DNA of 64,000 nt from Streptomyces sp. DSM 110735 (GTDB taxonomy: Bacteria; Actinomycetota; Actinomycetes; Streptomycetales; Streptomycetaceae), in contig NZ_JACYHF010000001.1 of the NCBI RefSeq assembly GCF_016482685.1, positions 1 to 64,000 of the forward strand. The letters are read 5' to 3'. A program made the translations under genes and the position numbers. This document shows positions 25,033 to 34,723 of this stretch, one piece after another (the first letter of the stretch is position 1; the number at the start of each line of letters is the position of its first letter). A model generated the notes under the pieces. The model saw only the letters and a list, made by a program, of their open reading frames with translations, made no database searches and was not told the origin of the DNA.

Positions 25033-25866
25033 ATGCTCAGGGACGTGGAAAACCACTCCTTGCCCCGCGCAGCGGCCTTCTTCGACCTGGACAAGACGGT
25101 CATTGCGAAGTCGAGCACACTCACCTTCAGCAAGTCCTTCTACCAAGGCGGACTGATCAACCGCAGGGCCGCGTTGCGTACCGCGTATGCCCAGTTCGTC
25201 TTCCTCGCCGGAGGTATGGACCACGACCAGATGGAGCGGATGCGCGAGTATCTGTCCACGCTGTGCCGCGGCTGGAACGTGCGGCAGGTCAGGGAGATCG
25301 TCGCCGAGACCCTCCACGATCTGATCGACCCGATCATCTACGACGAGGCCGCCTCGCTCATCGAGCGCCATCACGCCGCCGGGCGGGACGTGGTGATCGT
25401 GTCCACCTCGGGCGCCGAGGTGGTGGAGCCGATCGGCGAACTGCTCGGCGCCGACCGCGTGGTGGCCACCCGCCTGGTCGTCGGCGAGGACGGCTGCTAC
25501 ACCGGCGAGGTGGAGTACTACGCCTACGGCCCCACCAAGGCCGAGGCCGTCCGGGAGCTGGCCGCGTCCGAGGGCTACGACCTCGACCGCAGCCACGCCT
25601 ACAGCGACTCGGTGACCGACCTGCCGATGCTCCAGGCGGTGGGCCACCCGCACGCCGTGAACCCCGACCGCGCGCTGCGCCGCGAGGCGGTCGCGCGCGG
25701 CTGGCCGGTCCTGGAGTTCCGCAAGCCGGTCCGGCTCAAGCAGCGGCTGCCCGCGCTCTCGGTGCCGCCGCGTCCCGCGCTCGTCGCGATGGCGGCCGTG
25801 GGCGCCGCGGCGGCCACCGCCGGACTCGTCTGGTACGCCAACCGCCGCCGCGCGACGACCGCCTGA
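25033..25866 (+). CDS. HAD-superfamily phosphatase (HAD-IB, SerB/CicA-like) with C-terminal membrane anchor
   Basis: A 277-residue haloacid-dehalogenase phosphatase. Motif I FFDLDKTVIA contains the nucleophile Asp near residue 18, motif II is VIVSTSG, motif III uses the Lys in GPTKAEAV, and motif IV is AYSDSVTDLPML. After residue 245 a hydrophobic stretch (ALVAMAAVGAAAATAGLVWY) followed by NRRR anchors it to the membrane. The start may instead be GTG at 25045 (VENHSLPRAA): TATGCT at 25032-25037 would then be a -10 element that makes a leaderless message. In mycobacteria the orthologous gene also sits beside ssd. Family members are linked to differentiation; the substrate is unknown. Confidence 0.88.
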   Translation: MLRDVENHSLPRAAAFFDLDKTVIAKSSTLTFSKSFYQGGLINRRAALRTAYAQFVFLAGGMDHDQMERMREYLSTLCRGWNVRQVREIVAETLHDLIDPIIYDEAASLIERHHAAGRDVVIVSTSGAEVVEPIGELLGADRVVATRLVVGEDGCYTGEVEYYAYGPTKAEAVRELAASEGYDLDRSHAYSDSVTDLPMLQAVGHPHAVNPDRALRREAVARGWPVLEFRKPVRLKQRLPALSVPPRPALVAMAAVGAAAATAGLVWYANRRRATTA

Positions 25867-25875
25867 CCGTTTCTC

Positions 25876-25891
25876 CCCGGTCCGCACCGGG
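25876..25891 (+). terminator. Small terminator after the HAD gene
   Basis: A 6-bp stem CCCGGT/ACCGGG with a 4-nt loop, ten bases past the stop codon. Confidence 0.45.
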
Positions 25892-25939
25892 TCATCCGGG
25901 AATCAAACCTGAAATCCGGGATGGGCCCATAAGCAAAGA

Positions 25940-26217
25940 AGTGCGGCCAGGGGTTCCGATTTCTCCACATTTGCAGTACAAAGGAGTCAACGGCCCGCGA
26001 GACCAAAGGACATCCGCGAGGATTCCCTGTTACTACGCACTTGGCCCCACGGACCTCGCATGAACACTGGGCACCCACGCGACGTCGGACCGTCGATTAC
26101 GGGCCTGCTGCACCAGGGCCGGGCAAAGCACCCCGACCTGATGAGCAACACACGAGGACGCTTGGTAACCCGGGTGAACATGCCAGCGGCGGTACGAGAG
26201 GGATTCGTACCGCCGCA
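25940..26217 (+). ncRNA. Candidate 6S-like RNA (scr3559/Ms1 position), boundaries approximate
   Basis: No protein fits in the 387 bases between the HAD gene and the Fic-like gene. This is exactly the location, by gene order, of S. coelicolor scr3559 and mycobacterial Ms1/MTS2823, abundant stationary-phase RNAs that bind RNA polymerase (recalled from literature, not searched). The sequence supports a plus-strand RNA: base composition drops in G+C compared with coding DNA, and the region ends in a 12-bp terminator stem (26186-26197 with 26205-26216) followed by AACCCTT. The 5' end is uncertain; a start between 25935 and 25990 would give 230-285 nt. No Shine-Dalgarno plus start pair gives a plausible peptide. 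Confidence 0.65.
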
Positions 26218-26225
26218 ACCCTTGT

Positions 26226-26239
26226 CCGGGCGCGCCCGG
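26226..26239 (-). terminator. Terminator of the Fic-like gene
   Basis: The 14-bp perfect palindrome at 26226-26239 folds as a 5-bp stem with a CGCG loop, 15 bases past the minus-strand stop at 26254. It sits back-to-back with the RNA terminator ending at 26216. Confidence 0.5.
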
Positions 26240-26253
26240 GTGTCCGGGTCCGC

Positions 26254-27078
26254 TCAGGCGGCGCCGCGCTGAAGCGCCTCGCACACCGCCGTCGACTCAC
26301 GGGCGCCGAGTTCCACCGCGCGGCCGCAGTGCGCGATCCACGCCGCCATGCCGGCCGGAGTGCCCGAGACGTATCCGTCCAGCGCGCCCAGGTAGGCCGC
26401 GCGGCCCAGTTCGGCGTGGCCGACCTCGGAGGGGCAGACCGCCTTCGGGTCCAGACCGCTGCCGATCAGCACGATGCGCTCGGCCGCGCGCGCGACGAGC
26501 CCGTTGTGCGAGGTGAAGGGGCGCAGCGCGAGCAGCTCGCCGTGCACCACGGCGGCCGTCACCAGCGCGGGCGCCGCACTGCCCGCGATGATCAGCTCCG
26601 CGAGTCCGTCGAGCCGCCCCGAGACCTCGGGGGCGTCCGGCAGCGGCAGCTCGATCAGCGGCTCGTCCGCCTTCTCACCGGCGCGGCGCGGCCGTCCCAC
26701 CTCGTCGCCGTCGCTCGCGGCCGCCACCAGATGCAGCCGCGCCAGCACCCGCAGGGGCGACTGCCGCCAGATGGACAGGAGCTGACCCGCCTCGGCGGTC
26801 AGCCGCAGAGCCGCGCCCATGACGCGCGCCTCGGGGTCGGTACTGAAGTCCGTACGCCGCCGCACCTCCTCCAGCGCCCAGTCGGCGCCGGAGAGCGCGG
26901 CCGAACCACGCGCCCCGCGCAGCGCCGCCTCGGAGGTGACCGCGTTGCTGCGGCGCCGCATGATCCGGTGCCCGTAGACCCGGTCCACGGCCTTGCGCAC
27001 GGACTCCACGGAGTCGGCCACACCGGGCAGCGATCCCAGGGCGGCGAGCGGGTCGGCGGTCGCACCAGTCGTACTCAT
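26254..27078 (-). CDS. Fic/DOC-like protein with a degenerate active site
   Basis: A 274-residue helical protein from the ATG MSTTGATADP. Near residues 180-196 it has HGELLALRPFTSHNGLVARA, which aligns with the Fic loop HPFxxGNGRxxR but with Arg for the catalytic His, and with His-Asn-Gly where the acidic-Gly-Asn stretch is expected. Fic proteins normally transfer AMP or other nucleotide groups; here catalysis is doubtful and a structural or binding role is more likely. Annotation pipelines often call this family oxidoreductase without clear basis. It keeps its place beside the 6S-like RNA in mycobacteria too (Rv3662c-like, from memory). Confidence 0.68.
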   Translation of the reverse strand: MSTTGATADPLAALGSLPGVADSVESVRKAVDRVYGHRIMRRRSNAVTSEAALRGARGSAALSGADWALEEVRRRTDFSTDPEARVMGAALRLTAEAGQLLSIWRQSPLRVLARLHLVAAASDGDEVGRPRRAGEKADEPLIELPLPDAPEVSGRLDGLAELIIAGSAAPALVTAAVVHGELLALRPFTSHNGLVARAAERIVLIGSGLDPKAVCPSEVGHAELGRAAYLGALDGYVSGTPAGMAAWIAHCGRAVELGARESTAVCEALQRGAA

Positions 27079-27222
27079 GCGTACGACCCTACGCGTCCGC
27101 CTCCCACCCGGACCCGCACCCCTGGGGAAGCCCGATGGCAGGCGGGCGGCCGTTCCCCGAAGGAGTGGACTTCCCCGGACTTCCTGACACGCACAGCGAT
27201 GAAGCGACTACCGTTCGTGAAC

Positions 27223-28203
27223 ATGAAAATTGCTTTCGTCGGGAAGGGCGGCAGCGGCAAGACCACGCTCTCCTCCCTCTTCATCCGCCATCTGGCGGCC
27301 GCCGGAGCCCCGGTGGTCGCGATCGACGCCGACATCAACCAGCATCTCGGCCCCGCCCTCGGTCTCGACGAGGCGGAGGCGGCGGCGCTGCCCGCCATGG
27401 GCGACCGGCTGCGGCTCATCAAGGACCATCTGCGCGGCGGCAACCCACGCATCGCCTCCGCCGAGACGATGATCAAGACGACCCCGCCCGGCGAGGGCTC
27501 GCGCCTGGTCCGGGTGCGGGAGCCCAACGCGATCTACGACGCCTGTGCGCGCCCGGTGGAACTCGACGGCGGCGCCGTCCGTTTGATGGTCACCGGCCCC
27601 TTCACCGACGCCGACCTGGGGGTCGCCTGCTACCACTCCAAGACCGGAGCGGTGGAGCTGTTCCTCAACCACCTCGTCGACGGTCCCGACGAGTACGTGG
27701 TGGTCGACATGACCGCCGGTTCGGACTCCTTCGCCTCCGGCATGTTCACCCGGTTCGACATGACGTTCCTCGTCGCCGAGCCGACGCGGAAGGGGGTCTC
27801 CGTCTATCGCCAGTACAAGGAGTACGCCCGCGACTTCGACGTCACGCTGAAGGTCGTCGGGAACAAGGTCCAGGCGCAGGACGACGTCGACTTCCTGCGC
27901 AAGGAGGTCGGGGACGACCTGCTGGTGACGGTCGGGCACTCGGACTGGGTGCGCGCCATGGAGAAGGGGCGCCCGCCGCGCTTCGGGCTCCTGGAGGAGA
28001 CCAACGCCGCCGCGCTGCACCGGCTGAGGAACGCCGCCGACGCGACGTACGCGCTGCGCGACTGGGAGCGCTACACCCGCCAGATGGCGCACTTCCACCT
28101 GAAGAACGCCGAGTCGTGGGGCAACGAGCGCACCGGGGCCGACCTGGCGGCGCAGATCGACCCCGGCTTCGTGCTGGGCGAGGGTGTCGCCACCCCCGCC
28201 TGA
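27223..28203 (+). CDS. CooC/ParA-like P-loop ATPase
   Basis: A 326-residue SIMIBI-class ATPase. The ATG at 27223 starts MKIAFVGKGGSGKTTL, so the Walker A lies at residues 7-15, as the family requires; an in-frame ATG at 27199 adds eight residues. The signature continues with VVAIDADINQHLGPALGL, VVVDMTAGSDSFASG and FLVAEPTRKGVSVYRQY. CooC-type proteins use ATP to insert metal or to shuttle a client. CTGACA at 27184 and TACCGT at 27209 could form a promoter giving an almost leaderless message; no Shine-Dalgarno is visible. No metal enzyme lies nearby, so the client is unknown. Confidence 0.83.
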   Translation: MKIAFVGKGGSGKTTLSSLFIRHLAAAGAPVVAIDADINQHLGPALGLDEAEAAALPAMGDRLRLIKDHLRGGNPRIASAETMIKTTPPGEGSRLVRVREPNAIYDACARPVELDGGAVRLMVTGPFTDADLGVACYHSKTGAVELFLNHLVDGPDEYVVVDMTAGSDSFASGMFTRFDMTFLVAEPTRKGVSVYRQYKEYARDFDVTLKVVGNKVQAQDDVDFLRKEVGDDLLVTVGHSDWVRAMEKGRPPRFGLLEETNAAALHRLRNAADATYALRDWERYTRQMAHFHLKNAESWGNERTGADLAAQIDPGFVLGEGVATPA

Positions 28204-28244
28204 CGCCTGCGGCCGGGCGGCGCCCGACCGCCCGGCGTGGACGG

Positions 28245-29510
28245 CTACTGCTTGGCCGCCGGCGCCCCGGGCACGCCCTTCGGCGCCGGTGCCGGGCGAC
28301 CGGAGAGGAAGGACGCCCAGCCCTGCTTGGGCGTCTCCCCGACCTCCAGGGTGCGCAGCTTGGTGAGGGTCTGCGGGTCCTGCGCGTCCAGCCAGTCGGC
28401 CAGTTCGTGGAAGGAGACGCAGCGCACGTCGGGCTTGCCGCACACCGTCTTGACCACGTCCTCGATGGCGCGCATGTAGGTGCCGCCGTTCCAGGATTCG
28501 AAGTGGTTGCCGATGATCAGGGGCGCGCGGTTGCCGTTGTAGGCGCGGTCGAAGCCCTTGAGCAGGCCGTCACGCATCTCGTCGCCCCACAGACCGAACT
28601 TGTCGGGGTCGCCCTGGGTCTGGGTGCCGGACTGGTTGACCATGAAGTTGTAGTCCATGGTCAACTGCTCGAAGGTGTGGCCGGGGAAGGGGACCAACTG
28701 CATGGACAGGTCCCACAGCCCCTCCTTCTTCTTGGGCCAGAGCTGGTTGTTGACGCCGCTGGAGTCGTAGCGGAAGCCCATCTGGCTCGCCGCCTTGACG
28801 AAGTTCTTCTGCCCCTCCAGGCAGGGGGTGCGGGCGCCGATGAGTTCCTTGTCGTAGTCGAAGGGGAGCGGGGAGGCGTTCTTCAGACCGGAGTTGGTCT
28901 TCCAGGTCTTCACGAACTGCTTGGCCTGGCTGATCTCACTCTTCCACTCGTCCACCGACCACTGGCCGACCCCGCCGTCGGGTCCGCAGAAGTGGCCGTT
29001 GAAGTGGGTGCCGATCTCGTTGCCCTCCAGCCAGGCGAGGCGCGCCTGCTTGGCGGTGTCGGCGATGCCCTGGTCGTCGTTGAAGCCGATGTCGGAGCGG
29101 CCCGGGGAGTGCTGCGGCGGCTTGTAGAGGTCACGCTTGGCCTCCGGCAGCATGTAGACGCCGCTGAGGAAGAACGTCATGTTGGCGTGGTTGTCCTTGG
29201 CGACCTTGCGGAAGTGCGAGAAGAGCTTCTGGCTGTCCTCGCCGGCGCCGTCCCAGGAGAACACCACGAACTGCGGGGGCTTCTGACCGGGCTTCAGCTT
29301 CTCGGGCCTGGGCAGGTGCGGCTGCGACCCGGTGTAGGCGGTGGACCCGTCACCGATCAGACGGACCACGCTCTTGGGAGCGGCGACTCCCTTCTCCGGG
29401 CCGGGCGCACCCTCCTTCACGGGGTGGGAGCCGGCGGCGCAGCCGGCGAGGGACGCGGCACCGGCCGCGGCGACCATGGCACAGACGGCGATCCTCTGGG
29501 TGGCGGCCAT
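28245..29510 (-). CDS. Polysaccharide deacetylase-like lipoprotein
   Basis: A 421-residue exported protein with lipobox SLAGC near residue 23. The mature part has the NodB-type deacetylase layout: FVVFSWDGAGED carries the Asp pair, IGTHFNGHFCG the His ligands, and WDLSMQLVPFPGHTF and APLIIGNHFESWNGG later blocks. NodB-like enzymes remove acetyl groups from cell-wall or capsule sugars using a metal ion. Motif 1 (TFDD in most) is SWDG here, so activity or substrate may differ. It is convergent with the CooC-like gene, 41 bases apart, and divergent from the SulP fusion. Confidence 0.83.
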   Translation of the reverse strand: MAATQRIAVCAMVAAAGAASLAGCAAGSHPVKEGAPGPEKGVAAPKSVVRLIGDGSTAYTGSQPHLPRPEKLKPGQKPPQFVVFSWDGAGEDSQKLFSHFRKVAKDNHANMTFFLSGVYMLPEAKRDLYKPPQHSPGRSDIGFNDDQGIADTAKQARLAWLEGNEIGTHFNGHFCGPDGGVGQWSVDEWKSEISQAKQFVKTWKTNSGLKNASPLPFDYDKELIGARTPCLEGQKNFVKAASQMGFRYDSSGVNNQLWPKKKEGLWDLSMQLVPFPGHTFEQLTMDYNFMVNQSGTQTQGDPDKFGLWGDEMRDGLLKGFDRAYNGNRAPLIIGNHFESWNGGTYMRAIEDVVKTVCGKPDVRCVSFHELADWLDAQDPQTLTKLRTLEVGETPKQGWASFLSGRPAPAPKGVPGAPAAKQ

Positions 29511-29884
29511 GTTCCGCCCACCTTCTTCCTTCTCTCAGGCGCTTCTCTCGGGCGAGCTGACGACGGCTTTTGTGCGGATGCGCCGGGTTCGCCCCGACGG
29601 CGCCGCCAAGGTCGCACGGGGCCGAGAAGGAATTAGTAAGACAAGCCGACGAAATACCCTCTTCACTCGGGCGAGTGGAGATATGCGCCATTTGCCTCGA
29701 AAGGCCATGCGGGACATTTACCCGCCATTACGATTCATTTACCGAAATTTGATTCATCCCGCCGCTGCACGCCGTGACCCACGGCCGCGACCGAACATCC
29801 GCCCCATTTCCCGCCGTCACACGGCGGAAGAGGGGCGAGCCACCGCAAGTCCGCGACCGCGTAGCCCCGGAGGAGACGGGAACC
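29511..29884. other. Divergent intergenic region upstream of the lipoprotein and SulP fusion genes
   Basis: These 374 bases contain no recognised gene. The middle, 29620-29765, is markedly A/T-rich for this genome and should contain both promoters. A small inverted repeat CACTC/GAGTG with a 4-base loop lies at 29664-29677. The SulP gene has the Shine-Dalgarno GGAGGAG ending ten bases before its ATG. Confidence 0.5.
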
Positions 29885-32410
29885 ATGTCAGCCACCGCCC
29901 CCACTCGAGTCCACTCCCATTCCCCACCCACCGACCCACCGCCCCGGCGCCGCCGTTTCACCGTCGCGGGTGCCGATCTGTCCGCCTCCGTCGCCGTCTT
30001 CCTCATCGCCCTGCCGCTCTCGCTCGGCATCGCGCTCGCCACCGGCGCGCCCCTGCAGGCCGGTCTGGTCGCCGCCGCCGTCGGCGGGATCGTCGCCGGA
30101 CGGATCGGCGGCTGCCCGCTCCAGGTGAGCGGTCCCGCCGCCGGACTGACCGTGGTCACCGCCGACCTGATCCACCGGTACGGCTGGCGGGCGACCTGCG
30201 GCATCACCGTCCTCGCCGGACTCGCCCAACTCGGTCTGGGCTGCCTGCGGGTGGCGCGCGGCGCGCTCGCCGTCAGCCCGGCGGTCGTCCACGGCATGCT
30301 CGCGGGCATCGGCGTCACCATCGCCGTCGCCCAACTGCACATCGTGCTCGGCGGCAACCCGGACAGCTCGGTGCTGACCAACCTGCGCGCGCTGCCGCAC
30401 CAGTTGGCCCATCTGGACCCGGCGGCCGTCTCGGTGAGCGCGCTCACCCTGACGCTGCTCCTCGCCTGGCCCCGCCTGCCCGGCGAACCGGGGCGCCTGC
30501 TGCGTAAGGTCCCGGCCCCCCTCGTCGCGGTCACCGGCGCCACGGTGGCCGCCCTGCTCACCGGGCTCAGCCTGCCCCGCGTCGATCTGCCCTCCTGGAG
30601 CAGTCACGCGCTGGCCGGGCTCCCCGAGGGACCGGCGCTCGGCGTCGTGGCCGCCGTGCTCACCACGACCCTGGTGTGCAGCGTGCAGTCACTGCTCGGC
30701 GCGGTCGCCGTGGACAAGATGGCCGCCGCCCGCACCGGACCCCAGGCCCGGCTCGGCCGCTCCGACCTCGACCGCGAACTCCTCGGTCAGGGCGCGGCCA
30801 ACATCGTCTCCGGCGCCCTCGGCGGGCTGCCCGTCGCCGGAGTGGCCGTCCGCAGCACGGCGAACGTGAACGCGGGCGCGGTGAGCCGGAACTCCACGAT
30901 GCTGCACGGCATCCTCGTGGTGATCGCCACGCTGCTGATGGTCCCGCTCCTGGAGCACATCCCGCTCGCCGCGCTCGCCGCCCTGGTGATGGCCGTCGGC
31001 ATCCAGATGGTGTCCCTGCACCACATCCGCACGGTGAACCGCCACCGCGAGGTCCCGGTGTACGCCGCCACCACACTCGGCGTCGTCGTCCTCGGCGTCC
31101 TGCAGGGCGTGCTCCTCGGCATCGCGGTCGCCGTCTTCCTCGCCCTGCGCCGCCTCACCCACACCCGCATCACGCACGAGGAGAAGGACGGGGTCCACCA
31201 TGTGCACGTACGGGGTCAGTTGACCTTCCTCGCGGTGCCCCGGCTCAGCAGAACCCTGCACCGTGTGCCCCAGGGCGCCCACGCGGTCGTGGAGCTGGAC
31301 GGCTCCTTCATGGACCACGCTGCGTACGAGGCACTCCAGGACTGGCGGACCTCCCACACCGCGCGCGGCGGCTCCGCCGAACTGACCGGCAGACACGGCA
31401 CGTTCCACCGCGTCGAGACGCCGTCCACCACCTGCCGCTGCCGCCCCTGGACACCGTGGCGCAACCACCAGTGCGCGCTGCCGTCCGGCGGTGCGGCGGA
31501 GAACACGGGTCCACGAGGGACGAGCTCGCGAAGAACAGACGCGCGGGGAAGCGGCACGCGGGGAGCGGGCTCTCCCAGGACGGCTGGCAGCCCGGAGCCC
31601 GGACGCGCGGACCTCACCCCCGCCGACGCACCCGGCGCCACCACCGAGACCCGCGCCCCCGAAACCCGCGCCTCCGAGACCTTCGCCCCCGACACCTACC
31701 CCCACGAACTCGCCCGTGGCATCAGCTCGTTCCAGCGGAACACCGCCCCGCTGGTGCGGGACGAGCTGGCGCGGCTGGCGCGGGAGGGGCAGCGGCCCTC
31801 GCAGCTCTTCCTCACCTGTGCCGACTCCCGGCTGGTCACCTCGATGATCACCGCGAGCGGTCCCGGCGACCTCTTCGTGGTGCGCAACGTGGGAAACCTG
31901 GTCCCGCCGCCGGGCGAGGAGCACGGCGACGACTCGGTGGCCGCCGCCATCGAGTACGCGGTGGACGTGCTCGGGGTCCGCTCGATCACGGTGTGCGGGC
32001 ACTCGGGGTGCGGCGCGATGCAGGCGCTGCTCACGGCGGAGCCCGGCGCGACCCCGACCCCGGCTCCCGCCCCGCCCCCCACCCCGCTCAGACGCTGGCT
32101 GCGGCACGGGCTGCCGAGCCTGGAGCGGATGGCCGCGGGCGACGGGACGGCACCGCGGCTGGCGGAGCGGCCGGCCGCCGACGCGGTGGAGCGGCTGTGT
32201 CTGACCAACGTGGTCCAGCAGCTCGCGCATCTGCGGGCGCACGAGTCGGTGGCCCGGGCGCTGGCGGCCGGTGCGCTGGAGTTGCACGGGATGTATTTCC
32301 ACGTGGGTGAGGCGCGGGCGTATCTGCTGGGCGGACCGGCGGCGGAAGGGGTGTTCCACGACGTCAGAGAGGACATGAGAGAGGTGGAAGAGGTGTGCGG
32401 TCCCGCGTGA
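29885..32410 (+). CDS. SulP bicarbonate transporter fused to beta-carbonic anhydrase
   Basis: An 841-residue fusion. Residues about 25-425 form a SulP/SLC26 anion transporter with ten or more helices; markers are SGPAAGLTVVTADL and GGLPVAGVAVRSTANVNAGA. A STAS domain covers about 437-505. After a 100-residue Thr/Pro/Ala-rich linker, residues about 605-835 are a beta-class carbonic anhydrase with zinc ligands Cys and Asp in TCADSR near 644 and His-xx-Cys in CGHSGCGAM near 706-709. Transporter and enzyme together would take up bicarbonate and interconvert it with CO2 at the membrane. The chosen ATG follows a good Shine-Dalgarno; the frame is open further upstream but carries an Arg-rich non-coding-like stretch. 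Confidence 0.92.
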   Translation: MSATAPTRVHSHSPPTDPPPRRRRFTVAGADLSASVAVFLIALPLSLGIALATGAPLQAGLVAAAVGGIVAGRIGGCPLQVSGPAAGLTVVTADLIHRYGWRATCGITVLAGLAQLGLGCLRVARGALAVSPAVVHGMLAGIGVTIAVAQLHIVLGGNPDSSVLTNLRALPHQLAHLDPAAVSVSALTLTLLLAWPRLPGEPGRLLRKVPAPLVAVTGATVAALLTGLSLPRVDLPSWSSHALAGLPEGPALGVVAAVLTTTLVCSVQSLLGAVAVDKMAAARTGPQARLGRSDLDRELLGQGAANIVSGALGGLPVAGVAVRSTANVNAGAVSRNSTMLHGILVVIATLLMVPLLEHIPLAALAALVMAVGIQMVSLHHIRTVNRHREVPVYAATTLGVVVLGVLQGVLLGIAVAVFLALRRLTHTRITHEEKDGVHHVHVRGQLTFLAVPRLSRTLHRVPQGAHAVVELDGSFMDHAAYEALQDWRTSHTARGGSAELTGRHGTFHRVETPSTTCRCRPWTPWRNHQCALPSGGAAENTGPRGTSSRRTDARGSGTRGAGSPRTAGSPEPGRADLTPADAPGATTETRAPETRASETFAPDTYPHELARGISSFQRNTAPLVRDELARLAREGQRPSQLFLTCADSRLVTSMITASGPGDLFVVRNVGNLVPPPGEEHGDDSVAAAIEYAVDVLGVRSITVCGHSGCGAMQALLTAEPGATPTPAPAPPPTPLRRWLRHGLPSLERMAAGDGTAPRLAERPAADAVERLCLTNVVQQLAHLRAHESVARALAAGALELHGMYFHVGEARAYLLGGPAAEGVFHDVREDMREVEEVCGPA

Positions 32411-32535
32411 GCGGGCGTCCCGGGTGCGCCGCAGAAAGGTCTAAACCAATTCTGCGGTCCACCCTTGTCATCGGCCTCCTGGTCTGATGAGGTGTGGCCC
32501 GGGACACAACGGACACCCTGGGAAAGGGAGATGTC

Positions 32536-34491
32536 GTGAGCAACGAGAGCCTGGCCAACCTTCTGAAGGAGGAGCGCCGCTTCGCGCCGCCCGCTGACCT
32601 GGCGGCGAACGCCAACGTCACGGCCGAGGCGTACGAACAGGCCAAGGCTGACCGGCTCGGCTTCTGGGCCGAGCAGGCCCGGCGACTGAGCTGGGCCAAG
32701 GAACCGACCGAGACGCTGGACTGGTCGAACCCGCCGTTCGCGAAGTGGTTCCAGGACGGCGAGCTGAACGTCGCGTACAACTGCGTCGACCGCCATGTCG
32801 AGGCCGGGAACGGCGACCGGGTCGCCATCCACTTCGAGGGCGAGCCGGGCGACAGCCGCTCGCTCACCTACGCGGAGCTGAAGGACGAGGTCTCCAAGGC
32901 GGCCAACGCCCTGCTGGAGCTGGGGGTCCGCAAGGGCGACCGGGTCGCGATCTACATGCCGATGATCCCCGAGACCGCGATCGCGATGCTGGCCACGGCC
33001 CGTATCGGCGCCGCGCACTCGGTCGTCTTCGGCGGCTTCTCGGCGGACGCGCTGGCCACCCGCATCAAGGACGCGGACGCCAAGGTCGTCATCACCTCCG
33101 ACGGCGGCTTCCGGCGCGGCAAGCCGTCCGCGCTCAAGCCCGCCGTGGACGAGGCGGTCGCCAAGGCCGGCACGGTCGAGCACGTGCTCGTGGTGCGCCG
33201 TACCGGACAGGACGTGGCCTTCGACGCCGAGCGGGACGTCTGGTGGCACGACCTGGTGGGACGCCAGTCGGCCGAGCACACCCCGGAGGCGTTCGGGGCG
33301 GAGCACCCGCTCTTCATCCTGTACACCTCGGGCACCACGGGTAAGCCGAAGGGCATCCTGCACACCTCGGGCGGCTACCTCACCCAGGCGGCCTACACCC
33401 ACTGGGCGGTCTTCGACCTCAAGCCGGAGACGGACGTCTACTGGTGCACGGCCGACGTCGGCTGGGTCACCGGGCACTCGTACATCGTGTACGGCCCGCT
33501 GGCCAACGGCGCGACCCAGGTGATGTACGAGGGCACCCCGGACACCCCGCACCAGGGGCGGTTCTGGGAGATCGTGGAGAAGTACCGCGTCTCGATCCTC
33601 TACACCGCCCCGACGGCGATCCGGACGTTCATGAAGTGGGGCGACGACATCCCCGCGCAGTTCGACCTGACCTCGCTGCGTGTCCTCGGTTCGGTGGGCG
33701 AGCCGATCAACCCCGAGGCGTGGATCTGGTACCGGAAGAACATCGGCGCCGACCGCACCCCGGTCGTGGACACCTGGTGGCAGACCGAGACCGGCGCGAT
33801 GATGATCTCGCCGCTGCCCGGCGTCACCGAGACCAAGCCCGGTTCCGCGCAGCGCCCGCTGCCCGGCATCAGCGCGACGGTCGTGGACGACGAGGGCAAC
33901 GAGGTGGCGAACGGAGGCGGCGGCTACCTGGTCCTGACCGAGCCGTGGCCGTCGATGCTGCGCACCATCTGGGGCGACGACCAGCGGTTCCTGGACACCT
34001 ACTGGGCGCGCTTCCCGGACAAGTACTTCGCGGGCGACGGTGCCAAGAAGGACGACGACGGCGACATCTGGCTGCTCGGCCGGGTGGACGACGTGATGCT
34101 GGTGTCCGGGCACAACATCTCCACCACGGAGGTCGAGTCGGCGCTCGTCTCGCACCCGGCGGTCGCCGAGGCGGCGGTCGTGGGCGCGGCGGACGAGACG
34201 ACGGGCCAGGCCATCGTCGCCTTCGTGATCCTGCGCGGGAACGTGACCGAGGACGAGAAGCTCGTCGCGGAGCTGCGCGACCACGTGGGCGCCACGCTCG
34301 GCCCGATCGCCAAGCCGAAGCGCGTCCAGCCGGTCGTGGAGCTGCCCAAGACCCGCTCCGGCAAGATCATGCGCCGTCTGCTGCGCGAGCTGGCGGAGGA
34401 CCGCGAGCTGGGCGACGTGACGACCCTGGCCGACTCCACGGTCATGGCGCTCATCCAGAGCCGGATGCCGTCCAAGCCCAGCGACGACTGA
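32536..34491 (+). CDS. acs: Acetyl-CoA synthetase
   Basis: A 651-residue AMP-forming acetate:CoA ligase, the normal size. The GTG at 32536 ([10 protein letters not shown]) has AGGGAG upstream; a further GTG at 32494 would add fourteen poor residues. Key blocks are [18 protein letters not shown] (ATP/AMP-binding loop, near residue 270), the acetate-pocket segment [12 protein letters not shown], and [12 protein letters not shown], whose Lys near 610 is the catalytic residue known to be silenced by acetylation in this family. It activates acetate for central metabolism. It is monocistronic and ends in a very strong hairpin. Confidence 0.96.
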   Translation: MSNESLANLLKEERRFAPPADLAANANVTAEAYEQAKADRLGFWAEQARRLSWAKEPTETLDWSNPPFAKWFQDGELNVAYNCVDRHVEAGNGDRVAIHFEGEPGDSRSLTYAELKDEVSKAANALLELGVRKGDRVAIYMPMIPETAIAMLATARIGAAHSVVFGGFSADALATRIKDADAKVVITSDGGFRRGKPSALKPAVDEAVAKAGTVEHVLVVRRTGQDVAFDAERDVWWHDLVGRQSAEHTPEAFGAEHPLFILYTSGTTGKPKGILHTSGGYLTQAAYTHWAVFDLKPETDVYWCTADVGWVTGHSYIVYGPLANGATQVMYEGTPDTPHQGRFWEIVEKYRVSILYTAPTAIRTFMKWGDDIPAQFDLTSLRVLGSVGEPINPEAWIWYRKNIGADRTPVVDTWWQTETGAMMISPLPGVTETKPGSAQRPLPGISATVVDDEGNEVANGGGGYLVLTEPWPSMLRTIWGDDQRFLDTYWARFPDKYFAGDGAKKDDDGDIWLLGRVDDVMLVSGHNISTTEVESALVSHPAVAEAAVVGAADETTGQAIVAFVILRGNVTEDEKLVAELRDHVGATLGPIAKPKRVQPVVELPKTRSGKIMRRLLRELAEDRELGDVTTLADSTVMALIQSRMPSKPSDD

Positions 34492-34504
34492 GCGACACGG
34501 CCGA

Positions 34505-34545
34505 CGAGGGGTGCCCGGTGCGCGACAGGCGCCGGGCACCCCTCG
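34505..34545 (+). terminator. Terminator of acs
   Basis: Perfect 14-bp stem (34505-34518 with 34532-34545), extendable by three inner pairs including one G-U. It begins 14 bases after the stop. Confidence 0.88.
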
Positions 34546-34723
34546 CGCGTACGGGTCCGCGCGCGCCCCACCCGGCTCGCGAGCGCCGGGCACCTCACCC
34601 GGGGTGCGCCATCCCCCGAACTTAGGTAAAGTAAGCAAAATCGGGACGCGCTGCGTGCCCAAGGTGCGCCGGGAAGTCTGGTCGGCAAGCGTTTTGTGCT
34701 GCCCACGACCGGAAGGCTCCGCG

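Noticed and set aside
34620..34645. TTAGGTAAAGTAAGC resembling an iron box upstream of nhaA
   Set aside because: Only one half matches TTAGGTTAG; the other half lacks the CTAACCTAA symmetry, and nhaA is not an iron-regulated type of gene.
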